Below are positions 10,201 through 17,852 of a stretch of DNA of 64,000 bases, one piece after another. Location: positions 4,471,646 through 4,535,645 of the forward strand of contig NC_012489.1 in NCBI RefSeq assembly GCF_000010305.1, written 5' to 3'. How positions within the stretch are numbered: the stretch's first letter is position 1; each line of letters opens with the position of its first letter. The stretch is from Gemmatimonas aurantiaca T-27. GTDB taxonomy: Bacteria > Gemmatimonadota > Gemmatimonadetes > Gemmatimonadales > Gemmatimonadaceae. Both the position numbers and the translations under genes were made by a program. The notes under the pieces are model-generated. The model had not been told where the DNA came from and searched no databases. It saw nothing but the letters and a program-made list of their open reading frames with translations.

Positions 10201-10373
10201 CCACGCGCCAGGAAGAGCTGCACCGACTGCAGGGGTTGTCCGGTAGCGGAATCAGAGACCGTACCGACAACGCGGCCGGCCGCTCCTTGCGCTGACAACG
10301 GCGCTGTGGTGCCACACAAGGCACCGAACAGCAACGCCGTCAGCACACGGGCCACGGCAGATCGAGAGACCAT
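7254..10373 (-). CDS. SusC/RagA-family TonB-linked outer-membrane transporter
   Basis: TonB-driven channel partner of the adjacent SusD-like lipoprotein. The 1039-residue product has a signal peptide (ending near GTTAPLSAQ), a carboxypeptidase-regulatory-like domain (about 33-115, VGTVSDSATGQPLQSVQLFL), the plug (about 130-240, with NALETIQGKIAGV and SPLVVVDGVIQS) and a long beta barrel ending in the aromatic terminus VTGSVEIIF. The ATG at 10373 has a GGAGG ribosome site a few bases upstream. The 270 bp upstream (10374-10643) hold no other gene and no convincing consensus promoter. Neighbouring amino-acid catabolic genes suggest a peptide or amino-acid-derived substrate, which is inference only. 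Confidence 0.93.
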   Translation of the reverse strand: MVSRSAVARVLTALLFGALCGTTAPLSAQGAAGRVVGTVSDSATGQPLQSVQLFLARGTTRLEARTNADGRYTFVNVPAGSYGLEAIRLGYRRLVRSGITVGTEQLTLDLTMNAAALNLQAVVTTGVVDPTSGTRVPFSVGRVSAEDAPVPATNALETIQGKIAGVSVVPTGQAGSGTNIQLRTPTSISKSNSPLVVVDGVIQSASFDAASADLQSMDIESVEVVKGAAAASLYGSRASAGVIQIRTRRGNSLAEGTTKFTVRSEWGSNSLARKVDWAQNHYYYSDANGNYTNAAGQLVPREQRVPLPVRFQDRPYAPGTAYDQVDRFFDPGNFMRNSLNIAQNGGKTNWFFAYVNQREDGVVLNSGRYDQNDFRFNLDHRPRSDLQFGVSSYYSKSTRQNLYGDVFFDLINQAPDVDLRQPDPDGTKYIFQPDFEGREENPLYVLSTEKNNRNRARLQGSLEGRYTPRSWLTVDGNLSFDRSDRDNNFFLDQGVKTEGYANGGPGAISRFNGITNALNASLSANLLKKVGDFTLRSTVRGLMERETNNTVNASGEIFATPGVNALNNATVRFVSSNSETIKTNSFFVSAATDYRGKLIIDGLARLDGSSLFGPEEQENWYYRASAAYRMSEESWFPFKGFISDFKIRASQGTAGGRPDFSDQYETYNFTEGGGLVKANLGNRFLKPEYSKETEFGFDAIFKNRYSLQISRARQKTTDQLLLVPLAGYFGYANQWRNAGTVEGNSWEGTLEAQLVRKPNFTWRAGLVADRNRNKITDFNLPCFTTGTIGFRCGNETLGNMYGFRFIKDASELPAAAQARANEFQVNDEGLLVYVGNGNSYTSGKWASDAVTIGSGVYRWGQPITAVDSTGSAAVKRMGDGNPDFRFGISNTIGWRNLQVFMLWDAQVGGDVYNQTRQRMYQWGRHADVDQAGKPEELKKPTDYYVALYAANSPTDYFVEDASYVKLRELSLKYRLPSSFSGALARLGASQASLSLIGRNMLTFTKYKGYDPEVGSVLNRLDSFAYPRYRTVTGSVEIIF

Positions 10374-10643
10374 CAGTCCTCCAGGAGGCGGAATAAGGTG
10401 ACGCTGTGTTCACCCCCGGTACGCCGCACGATCGGGAGCCGTTGACCGCGGCGTCATGGCGTCCGGCGGTCGGGCGGGAGTGAACGGCTAACCTATCCTG
10501 CACACGGGAGGAGGGAAAGCACACGAGGCGAGAAGAAGGCCGCGTGCACCGAAGCGGCGCGCACAGTGACGCCGCATGCGCCTGGGTTGTTGTCGCCGTG
10601 CCCCTGTTTCACTCCTGGCCTGCGCGATGACGTCGGTGCCGTG

Positions 10644-12251
10644 CTACCGCTTACGCAACGCCCGGCCGGCCAGCGCGCGGGTCAGCGATCCGTCGCGCAC
10701 CGCCGCCTTTCCATTCACGAACACGAACCGCATGCCGGTGGCCAGTTTCGTGGGCTCCGTGTACGTGGCTTCGTCGCGAATGGTACGTGGATCGAACACG
10801 ATCACATCGGCATACGCGCCTGGACGCAATGCCCCACGATCCGTGAGTCCATAGGTGCGTGCCACCTGACCCGATGATGCTTCCACCATGCGCGCCATCG
10901 TGATCACCGGCTTGTCGAGCACATAGCGGCGGATCTTGCGCGGAAATGTGCCGTACAGACGCGGGTGACCACTGGATCCGTCGGAGCTGGTCATCACGAA
11001 GGGATCACGCATGAACGTCTCGATATCGGATTCCGTCATGTTGAATGACGCCACACCCATGTCGAGCCCACGTTCAATGAGACCAAGCGCCGCATCCACC
11101 GCCGAACGCCCACTGCTGCGCGACACGTCACGCAGCGTCTTGCCGATGTACGGTGCCGAACCAACACCTCCGTTGATCAGCAGCAGTGTGCTGTCCCCAC
11201 CACGGCGACGCAGGTTCTCTTCCATCTCCGTGAGAATGCGCGTCCGTGTGGCGCCATCGTTCGTGCGGGCAAGCAGAGAGTCACGTCCACCGGCTTGCAC
11301 CCAGCGTGGCAACAGCGCCGCACTGAGGCCGGTGCCACTGGCCGTCCACGGGTACTGATCAGCCACCACCACACAACCGCGCTTGCGTGCCGCACCCATG
11401 ATCGACAGCACGCTGTCGGCCTTGCCCCACACATCCACACCCAGTGCCTTGATGTGGCCGATGTTGGTGGTGAGTCCCGATTCGCAGCCGATGCGAATGG
11501 ATTCCTGCACGGATGCAAACAGCCCGATGGTGTACGAGCTCTCGTCGCGCTGGTGCGTATCGTACACACCACCGAATGGTCGCGCCGCAGAGACCACAGC
11601 CAGCACTTCATCGGTGGTGGAATACGATTGTGGCGCATAAAAAAGACCGGAGCCCACCCCATAGGCCCCCTCTTCCATGCCTTTCACGATGAGCGCACGC
11701 ATCGCGGTCACCTGTGCCGGTGTGGCCGGTGCCGATGACGCCCCCAGTACACGCCCCCGCACGGTGCCAAAACCCACGAGGGCATACGTGTTGGTGCCCA
11801 ACCCGGCGCGCTCGGCAGAATCGAGCGCGATGCGCACATCGATGGGACCTCGACCATCGGCACCCAACACCACGGTGGTGACACCCTGCATGAGCGATGA
11901 AGCATTCTGCCGCGCCGTGGCATTGAGCCGAGGCAATCCTTCGTACGCGTGGGTGTGCGGATCGATGAATCCCGGTGCGACGATCAATCCTCGCGCATCG
12001 ATGCGTTCCCGCGCGACGACCCCTCGAGGTACGGCGCCCACAAATCGGATGCGATCACCGCGCAGGCCAATGGCGGCTGTGCGTGCCGGCGCGCCGGTGC
12101 CGTCGTACACCTGACCGCCCGTGATGAGCACATCGACAGTGTCGGCCGTCTCCTGAGCCTGTGCCGCGCCGGCGAGGCAGAACAATCCGGCAAGACCCGT
12201 GCAACACGTGAAGAAGGCGCGGGCGAACAGGGAAACACGAGGCGAGATCAT
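10644..12251 (-). CDS. N-acyl-D-amino-acid deacylase family amidohydrolase, exported
   Basis: Zinc amidohydrolase that would release a D-amino acid from its N-acyl form. The 535-residue product starts with a signal peptide (cleavage near AGAAQAQ), so it should act in the periplasm. It has the metal motif VAPGFIDPHTHAYEG, a DTHQRDESSYTIG segment, the NIGHIKALGVDVWG strand-loop and the DQYPWTASGTGLSA region seen in D-aminoacylases. A C-terminal beta-sandwich part (RPGAYADVIVFDP) closes the fold. It follows the cyclodeaminase-like gene on the same strand after 77 bp that carry three 11-nt direct repeats. Dihydroorotase- or dihydropyrimidinase-like activity is a less likely alternative. Confidence 0.85.
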   Translation of the reverse strand: MISPRVSLFARAFFTCCTGLAGLFCLAGAAQAQETADTVDVLITGGQVYDGTGAPARTAAIGLRGDRIRFVGAVPRGVVARERIDARGLIVAPGFIDPHTHAYEGLPRLNATARQNASSLMQGVTTVVLGADGRGPIDVRIALDSAERAGLGTNTYALVGFGTVRGRVLGASSAPATPAQVTAMRALIVKGMEEGAYGVGSGLFYAPQSYSTTDEVLAVVSAARPFGGVYDTHQRDESSYTIGLFASVQESIRIGCESGLTTNIGHIKALGVDVWGKADSVLSIMGAARKRGCVVVADQYPWTASGTGLSAALLPRWVQAGGRDSLLARTNDGATRTRILTEMEENLRRRGGDSTLLLINGGVGSAPYIGKTLRDVSRSSGRSAVDAALGLIERGLDMGVASFNMTESDIETFMRDPFVMTSSDGSSGHPRLYGTFPRKIRRYVLDKPVITMARMVEASSGQVARTYGLTDRGALRPGAYADVIVFDPRTIRDEATYTEPTKLATGMRFVFVNGKAAVRDGSLTRALAGRALRKR

Positions 12252-12271
12252 GAGGTGGGAATTGTGAAATC

Positions 12272-12304
12272 GTTCAGTAGTCGTTCAGCAATCGTTCAGT
12301 ACTC
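12272..12304. repeat. Three tandem 11-nt direct repeats upstream of the deacylase gene
   Basis: Copies GTTCAGTAGTC, GTTCAGCAATC and GTTCAGTACTC follow each other without a gap, 21-53 nt upstream of the deacylase ATG. One copy per helical turn is the geometry of operators bound by OmpR/PhoB-type response regulators. The cognate regulator is unknown. Confidence 0.6.
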
Positions 12305-12328
12305 GATGTGTGCAATGAGCGACCATCG

Positions 12329-13339
12329 TCATGACATGCCACGTCGCGTGAAGACCAGTGCTGCCGCCGCGAGATCTTCGAGGGCATGGCCCACGGACTT
12401 GAACATCGTGATCTGTTCGGCGTGCTGCCGGCCCGGATGCACGCCCTGCAAGACCTCGCGCAAGTCGGCCTGTAGATGATCGCGGCCAATCGTGCCATTG
12501 GCGAGAGGCTGGAGTACATCACCGGCTTCCCGCAGCGCTGCGTCGTAGTCATCCACCACGAGCACCGAGCGACGCACCGCCTCGTCGTCCACTTCGCGCA
12601 TGGCTGGGGTAAACGCCCCCACGAGATCGACATGTGTGCCGGGTTGCAGCCATGCCCCCTGCACCACCGGCTCGGTGGCCGTGGTGGCACAACTGATGAT
12701 CTGCGCGGCACGGCAGCCCTGCTCGAGCGAATCGATGACCTGTACTGTACGGGCGATATCGGGCGTCTCGCGCTGCCATTCGCTCCGCACGGTCTCGGCG
12801 AGCGCGTCGGCTCGATCCGGTCGTCGCCCCCAGATCAGCACCCGTCGGAGAGAGGGTCGCAGTGCCACATGGGCACGTGCCATCCAGGCGGCGAGGCGGC
12901 CGGTACCCACGACGAGCAAGGTGTCGGCTTCCGCCGGCGCCAACGCACGCGCGGCCACCGCCGACGTGGCCGCCGTACGGCGTACGGTGAGCGCCTCCCC
13001 ATCGAGTAGCAGGCGTGGCGCACCCGTGAGCCGGTCGAGCAGGAGATAGCTGGCGTCCACGGTGTGCCCACCATGCCGGGGTGCGTCGGGCAGCACGGTC
13101 ACCAGCTTGATGCCGATGTGCTCCGTATTCCAGGCCGGCATCAGTAACAGGATGTCACTGGTTGACCCGGTCGCCCCCGGTGCCACCAGCGGATGCGCGT
13201 GCCTCGTGGGAACCGCCGGTGGTGCGCGGAATGCGTCGCTCAGCGCCGTGGCCAAAAGCTCCCAATCGAGCAGGGCGTGGATCTGGTCAGCGGTGCACTG
13301 CGGCAGCAGCTTCCGGTCGGCAGAGGATTCGAGAGACAT
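12329..13339 (-). CDS. Ornithine cyclodeaminase/mu-crystallin family protein (ketimine reductase-like)
   Basis: The family holds NAD(P)-dependent enzymes: ornithine cyclodeaminase, alanine dehydrogenase of the archaeal type, and delta1-pyrroline/piperideine-2-carboxylate reductases. The 336-residue product has the substrate-side strand (MPAWNTEHIGIKLVTVLP), the LLLDGEALTVRRTAATSAVA segment with the RRTAA signature, and a Rossmann motif (LLVVGTGRLAAWMARAHV) with GTGxxA in place of GxGxxA. A conserved CATTATEP-type loop follows. The TTG at 13348 is possible, but the ATG at 13339 is preferred. It is divergent from the FAD oxidoreductase gene (40 bp apart), and together they could oxidise an amino acid and then reduce or cyclise its imine. 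The precise reaction is not determinable. Confidence 0.85.
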   Translation of the reverse strand: MSLESSADRKLLPQCTADQIHALLDWELLATALSDAFRAPPAVPTRHAHPLVAPGATGSTSDILLLMPAWNTEHIGIKLVTVLPDAPRHGGHTVDASYLLLDRLTGAPRLLLDGEALTVRRTAATSAVAARALAPAEADTLLVVGTGRLAAWMARAHVALRPSLRRVLIWGRRPDRADALAETVRSEWQRETPDIARTVQVIDSLEQGCRAAQIISCATTATEPVVQGAWLQPGTHVDLVGAFTPAMREVDDEAVRRSVLVVDDYDAALREAGDVLQPLANGTIGRDHLQADLREVLQGVHPGRQHAEQITMFKSVGHALEDLAAAALVFTRRGMS

Positions 13340-13379
13340 AGGCAGCAATTCTACATCCGCATCGACGTGAGGAGACGGG

Positions 13380-14573
13380 ATGGAGCGTGTGGTTATTGTG
13401 GGTGGCGGCGTGATGGGCTCAGCGGTGGCCTGGTTTTTGGCTCACGACCATGGAATACGCGCCACGGTGCTGGAACGCGACGCGTCCTACACCTGGGCAT
13501 CAAGCGCCCGCTCAGCCTGCGCCATCCGGCAGCAGTTTTCCACCGCCATCAATATCCGCGTCTCGCAATCGAGTCTCGCCTTCTATCGCGCCATCGGTGA
13601 GGCCCTGAAGGTTGGCGATGACCGACCGTCCATTGGTCTGGTGGAGCCGGGCTACTTGTATCTCGCGGCTACCGGCGATGGGGCGCTGCTCTTGCGTGAG
13701 CAACACGCGCTCCAGGCATCACACGATGTACACACGGCACTGCTCGACGCGCCGGCGCTTTCTGCCCGCTTCCCCTGGCTGCACACCGACGACGTCACAC
13801 TCGGCTCGCTGGGTCTCTCCACGGCCACCAGCGGTGAAGGTTGGTTCGATGGCTATGCGGCCATGCAGGCATTCCGCCTGGCGGCCATCGCGGCGGGTGC
13901 GGAATTCGTAGAAGCGGAAGCAGACCAGTTCGAACGACGTGATGACGGGCATGGAGCTCATGTGCAGGCGGTGCGCTGCACCGATGGTCGCGTCTTCCCT
14001 GCCGATGCTGTGGTGATTGCGACGGGTGCGTGGTCGGGCCATGTGACCACTCGACTCGGGGCGCCATTGCCGGTGTTTGCCCGCAAGCGCGATGTGTTCG
14101 CCGTCGAAGCGGACATCGCGCTGCCTGACGCGCCACTGCTCATCGACCCGTCAGGCGTGTGGTTCCGTCCCGAGCAAGAGCACGGGCGCTTTCTCTGCGG
14201 TGCGCCGCCACGCATCGACGACAACGATGTGCCACTCGATCGAGTGGATCATGCGTTGTTCGAAGAGTTCATCTGGCCCGCTCTCGCGCATCGGGTGCCG
14301 GCGTTCGATGCGCTGCGTGTCACGGCGTCGTGGGCTGGCTACTACGAGATGAACGACTTCGACCACAACGGACTGGTGGGACGCATGCCGTCATTCGACA
14401 ACGTGTACGCGGCGTGTGGATTCTCCGGTCACGGACTGCAGCAAGCACCGGCGGTCGGGCAAGGGCTCGCGGAACTGATCGCGACGGGGGCCTATCGATC
14501 CATCGATCTGGCACCATTCGGGATCGAGCGCATTGCTGAAGGACGGCCGTTGCTCGAACGCAATGTCATTTGA
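13380..14573 (+). CDS. FAD-dependent amino-acid oxidoreductase (DAO/sarcosine oxidase/FOXRED1-like)
   Basis: The 397-residue flavoprotein of the DAO superfamily oxidises amine substrates such as D-amino acids, glycine derivatives or proline analogues. The N-terminal dinucleotide fold VVIVGGGVMGSAVAWFLA (residues 4-21) ends at the ribose-binding Glu of VLERD. ADAVVIATGAWSG marks the second FAD contact, and AACGFSGHGLQQAPAVGQGL near the C-terminus is the usual flavin-binding GHG loop. It has no signal peptide, so it is cytoplasmic. The neighbouring deacylase and cyclodeaminase family genes point to an amino-acid degradation pathway. Confidence 0.88.
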   Translation: MERVVIVGGGVMGSAVAWFLAHDHGIRATVLERDASYTWASSARSACAIRQQFSTAINIRVSQSSLAFYRAIGEALKVGDDRPSIGLVEPGYLYLAATGDGALLLREQHALQASHDVHTALLDAPALSARFPWLHTDDVTLGSLGLSTATSGEGWFDGYAAMQAFRLAAIAAGAEFVEAEADQFERRDDGHGAHVQAVRCTDGRVFPADAVVIATGAWSGHVTTRLGAPLPVFARKRDVFAVEADIALPDAPLLIDPSGVWFRPEQEHGRFLCGAPPRIDDNDVPLDRVDHALFEEFIWPALAHRVPAFDALRVTASWAGYYEMNDFDHNGLVGRMPSFDNVYAACGFSGHGLQQAPAVGQGLAELIATGAYRSIDLAPFGIERIAEGRPLLERNVI

Positions 14574-14598
14574 TGCGTTGGTACGAGAACAGCAACTG

Positions 14599-14759
14599 CT
14601 TTGCCACGGATGACACGGAAACGCGCGGAAACTACACGGATACTGCGTGGTGCGCCGCTGTTCACTACAAACATCATCTGTCACTCAGCGAAGATGTTTG
14701 AATTGAAAGCGGTTCGATCCGTGTAGTTTCCGCGCGTTTCCGCGTCATCGGTGGCAAAG
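14599..14759. repeat. 161-bp long inverted repeat (43-bp arms, nested inner repeat)
   Basis: The 43-nt arms at 14599-14641 and 14717-14759 are reverse complements with only two mismatches. The 75-nt centre holds a second inverted repeat (CAAACATC/GATGTTTG) in the same axis and part of a third (CCGCTGTTCA...), so the whole unit can fold into one long imperfect hairpin. It lies between two convergent genes. A MITE-like element, a palindromic intergenic repeat or a strong terminator are all possible; no transposase is nearby. Confidence 0.8.
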
Positions 14760-14801
14760 AAGTTCAGTGCAGTTCCCGCTGTTCGTATTTGAGCTTCGCG
14801 A

Positions 14802-15608
14802 TCAGGCCCGGCGACGACGCGCCGCCAGCCCGACGGCTGCCAGACCAACCACCAGGAGCGTCACGGTCGACGGCTCCGGCACCACACTCGCGCGCGCGGA
14901 TGCTGCATACAGACCGTCGCCGAAGATCTGCGCGGTATATCCGGCTCCATTCGGTCCACCCAGCGACAGGCTGTTGCCGTTGTTGGAATAGAGCTGCGAG
15001 ACCCCGCCGAAAAGCCCGGCACCATAGGGTGCGGCGGACGACCAGGTGGAGGTGTTGTGAACACCACCGATGCCGTTGTATGAGGCGGCGGCCTGGATGC
15101 CAAAATGGCCAAGGAACGTGTTGAACGCCGCCGCCTCGTTGGCCGAGGACATGACACCAGTCCCCAGATTCACGAACACACTGCCACCGCCCAGGACATA
15201 GCTCTGTAGATCGGCCTGCAGTTGGGCATTGCTGCTTGCTGCGATCGTGCTCGCGTCGACAAAGACGGCGCTGTATCCGGTGAACACCGCCAGACTGGCG
15301 CCGGAATTGTTGTTGGTCGTGGAAAAGGTGTAACCGCCAGTGCTCAGGTCATTGCCAATGGCGGACGTTGGAAACCCGAAATTGCCGCTGGCGATCAGCA
15401 CCGAACCGGAGGTGCCGCCCGTGAGCCATGAGGCCAGGTTGCGGGTGAACTGCGTCACGTTCCCCGCACCCGCCTGCGAGATGCCCGACTGGTCGAGTGT
15501 CCATTCGTCGTTGTTGACGAAAACGCGACCTTGCGCTTCGGCTGAGGAAAACGACGACACCAACAGCGTGAGGACGGCAGCACTGCGGAGGAACGTCGAT
15601 CGGATCAT
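14802..15608 (-). CDS. PEP-CTERM sorting domain protein
   Basis: The 268-residue exported protein has an N-terminal signal peptide (cleavage near SSAEAQG) and a C-terminal PEP-CTERM tripartite signal: VPEPST, a hydrophobic helix (VTLLVVGLAAVGLAA) and the basic tail RRRRA. Such proteins are processed by an exosortase and usually end up at the cell surface or in the extracellular matrix. The body is rich in Ser, Asn and Gly with no Cys; YVLGGGSVFVNLGTG resembles the core of ThuA/DUF4350-type glutamine-amidotransferase-like folds, but this is weak. No exosortase gene is in the window. The ATG at 15608 is chosen because the upstream codons spoil the signal peptide. Confidence 0.85.
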   Translation of the reverse strand: MIRSTFLRSAAVLTLLVSSFSSAEAQGRVFVNNDEWTLDQSGISQAGAGNVTQFTRNLASWLTGGTSGSVLIASGNFGFPTSAIGNDLSTGGYTFSTTNNNSGASLAVFTGYSAVFVDASTIAASSNAQLQADLQSYVLGGGSVFVNLGTGVMSSANEAAAFNTFLGHFGIQAAASYNGIGGVHNTSTWSSAAPYGAGLFGGVSQLYSNNGNSLSLGGPNGAGYTAQIFGDGLYAASARASVVPEPSTVTLLVVGLAAVGLAARRRRA

Positions 15609-15779
15609 GGAGGTGTCCAGAAGGTGGGCGGTCGCGAGCAAGCGGTGTGACGTGCTTACCGCAAGATGAGCGCCACCTAATCAGTGACCAACTGCACATT
15701 CGTCACCTTGATTTTGCGCGTTTTCGGGCGCCTTCCGGGGTGATCGTGGCGCCGATGTCGCATCGGTGCGGAATGGCCG

Positions 15780-17174
15780 CTACAGTCCGGTCCGGCCTTT
15801 GCGGGTAACGCCCAGCGTTACGGCCATGCCGAGCAGCGCGAGTGCCCCAAGCGCGAGAAAGGCGCCGGTCGTGCCGCCGGTCGCCGCTCGCACGCGGCCA
15901 ATCAGATCGGGGCCAAAATGTCCGCCAAGATTGCCGATGCTGTTGATCCAGGCGATGCCGGCCGCCGCAGCAGAGCGCTGCAGGAATGAGGTGGGCAATG
16001 ACCAGAAAGTCGCGAAGAAGGCCAGCACACCACTGGCCACCAGCGCGAGTCCGATGAGCGACGGAATGACGGCGTGTCCGACCAGCGACAAGGTGGCGTG
16101 ACCAGCCGCCGTGACGGCCAGCGCTCCAGCCACGTGCCAGCGACGCTCACCAGTACGATCGGAATTCTGCCCGGCCCACACCATTGCCAGACCGGCCACG
16201 CCCCACGGGATCATCGACAGCAGGCCAACACGCAGGTACGCCGTGCGATCGATGCCCAGCTCCTGGATGAGTGTCGGCATCCAGAAGTTCACACCGTACA
16301 ACGACACCGTGCCGGCGAAGTACACAAACGCCAGCGCCCACACGCGCCGATCTGTCATCGCCGCCTTCACGGTGGCTGGACCATGCCCACCGCTCATCTG
16401 TTCACGGCCCGCTGCCTGCGTTTGGGACGTGCGCGCTTCCTGATCCGCTGCCAGTCGACGTTCCACGACATCACAGTCGTGCGCTGACAACCAGCTCGCC
16501 TGTCGTGGACCATCGGGCAACCAACGCAGCACCGCCACGCCCATGAACACCGACGGAATGCCTTCCAGTACAAACAACCAGCGCCAGCCACTCCATGCAC
16601 CCGAGCCATCGAACACGTCCATGATCAGCCCGGACAACGGCCCACCGATCACGTTCGCAAACGCAATCGCCGTCATGAACCACGCCACTGTGCGCGCACG
16701 TCGGGCGGCGGGAAACCAGTACGTGAGGTAGAGAATGATGCCCGGGAAAAACCCGGCTTCCGCAATGCCCAGCAGCAGGCGCAGGGCGTAGAACCCGAAC
16801 ACATCCGGCGCCACGCCGAACATGGCCGGCAAGGGTCCCCACGGAATGCGATCGACAAACGCGAACAGACTGGAGATGATGCCCCAACTGATCATGATGC
16901 GCGCAATCCACCGCCGTGCCCCCACCCGTTCCAGCAGCAAGTTGCTCGGCACTTCGAACAGGAAGTAGCCGAGGAAGAAGATACCGGCACCGAAACCATA
17001 GATCGCATCCGACCATTGCAACTCGGCCGCCATCTGCAACTTGGCGAAGCCGACGTTCACCCGGTCGAGATAGGCGACGATGTAACAGAGGAACAGCAGC
17101 GGAAGCAGCCGTCGCGCGATGCGCGAGAACATCGCATCATCGTCGTACTGCACGGTGGGGCGGTTGGACATCAT
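15780..17174 (-). CDS. MFS transporter, anion:cation symporter (ACS) family-like
   Basis: The roughly 464-residue inner-membrane permease has 12 predicted helices. The ACS-type first-helix signature (CYIVAYLDRVNVGFAKLQM) is followed by FLGYFLFEVPSNLLLERVGARRW, the usual motif A region of this subfamily. The central cytoplasmic loop (about 225-260) is hydrophilic and His/Gln-rich. Relatives carry organic acids such as tartrate, phthalate, galactonate or 4-hydroxyphenylacetate; the substrate here is unknown. Two adjacent ATGs (17174 and 17171) are equally good starts. Confidence 0.85.
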   Translation of the reverse strand: MMSNRPTVQYDDDAMFSRIARRLLPLLFLCYIVAYLDRVNVGFAKLQMAAELQWSDAIYGFGAGIFFLGYFLFEVPSNLLLERVGARRWIARIMISWGIISSLFAFVDRIPWGPLPAMFGVAPDVFGFYALRLLLGIAEAGFFPGIILYLTYWFPAARRARTVAWFMTAIAFANVIGGPLSGLIMDVFDGSGAWSGWRWLFVLEGIPSVFMGVAVLRWLPDGPRQASWLSAHDCDVVERRLAADQEARTSQTQAAGREQMSGGHGPATVKAAMTDRRVWALAFVYFAGTVSLYGVNFWMPTLIQELGIDRTAYLRVGLLSMIPWGVAGLAMVWAGQNSDRTGERRWHVAGALAVTAAGHATLSLVGHAVIPSLIGLALVASGVLAFFATFWSLPTSFLQRSAAAAGIAWINSIGNLGGHFGPDLIGRVRAATGGTTGAFLALGALALLGMAVTLGVTRKGRTGL

Positions 17175-17238
17175 GCGTCGAAGATACGCCCGGGGCCGAC
17201 ACATCGCCCGCTCGCGAGTGACCCCCTACTATTCAGCT

Positions 17239-17826
17239 ATGGCCAAGCCTCCCGTCGCCCGCACAGCACGCAACGTCACCAAGTCGCTCAAGACCCAGGT
17301 CTCGACGCTCGGCACCACCATGGGTGCGTTCTGGATCACCTTCGTGGTGAACGGCATGCTCGGCGGCGCACTCAATCAGTTCGGCATCGTGCCACGCACG
17401 GTGAGTGGTCTGCGCGGCATTCTGTTCGGACCATTCCTGCACGGCAACCTGCAGCACCTGGTGGCCAATACCATCCCCTTCCTCGCCCTCGGCTGGATGG
17501 TGATGCTGCGCGACGCACGTCACTTCCTGCCGGTGACACTCTTCTCGATGCTGGGGGCCGGTCTGTTCGCCTGGACACTCGGTGCACCCGGTTCGGTGCA
17601 CATCGGTGCGAGTGGCGTGATCTTCGGCTATCTGGGCTTTCTGCTGCTGGCCGGTGTGTATTCCCGCAGCGTGGCGAGCATCCTGCTCAGCCTCGTGACG
17701 GCGGCCTTGTGGGGCGGACTCGTGCTCGGCATCGCACCGGGCCAGGCGGGGATAAGCTGGCAGGCCCACCTCGGCGGATTCATCGGCGGCATCCTGGCGG
17801 CGCGGGCGTTTCGGAAAGCGCGCTGA
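17239..17826 (+). CDS. Rhomboid-family intramembrane serine protease
   Basis: The 195-residue polytopic membrane protein has six likely helices. The catalytic dyad is visible: Ser125 in HIGASGVIFG and His177 in WQAHLGGFIGG. The oxyanion-side HGNLQHLVAN motif (H68, H73, N77) is also present. It cleaves transmembrane segments of other membrane proteins; the substrate is unknown. The frame is open upstream to 17119, but that part overlaps the MFS gene start region, and the ATG at 17239 gives a typical compact rhomboid. Confidence 0.92.
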   Translation: MAKPPVARTARNVTKSLKTQVSTLGTTMGAFWITFVVNGMLGGALNQFGIVPRTVSGLRGILFGPFLHGNLQHLVANTIPFLALGWMVMLRDARHFLPVTLFSMLGAGLFAWTLGAPGSVHIGASGVIFGYLGFLLLAGVYSRSVASILLSLVTAALWGGLVLGIAPGQAGISWQAHLGGFIGGILAARAFRKAR

Positions 17827-17852
17827 GCGCATTGTCGGGTACACCAGAAGTC

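Noticed and set aside
15609-15779. GGCGCC inverted pair between the MFS and PEP-CTERM genes
   Set aside because: Six-base GC palindromes are common at this base composition, and no U-run or promoter pattern accompanies it.
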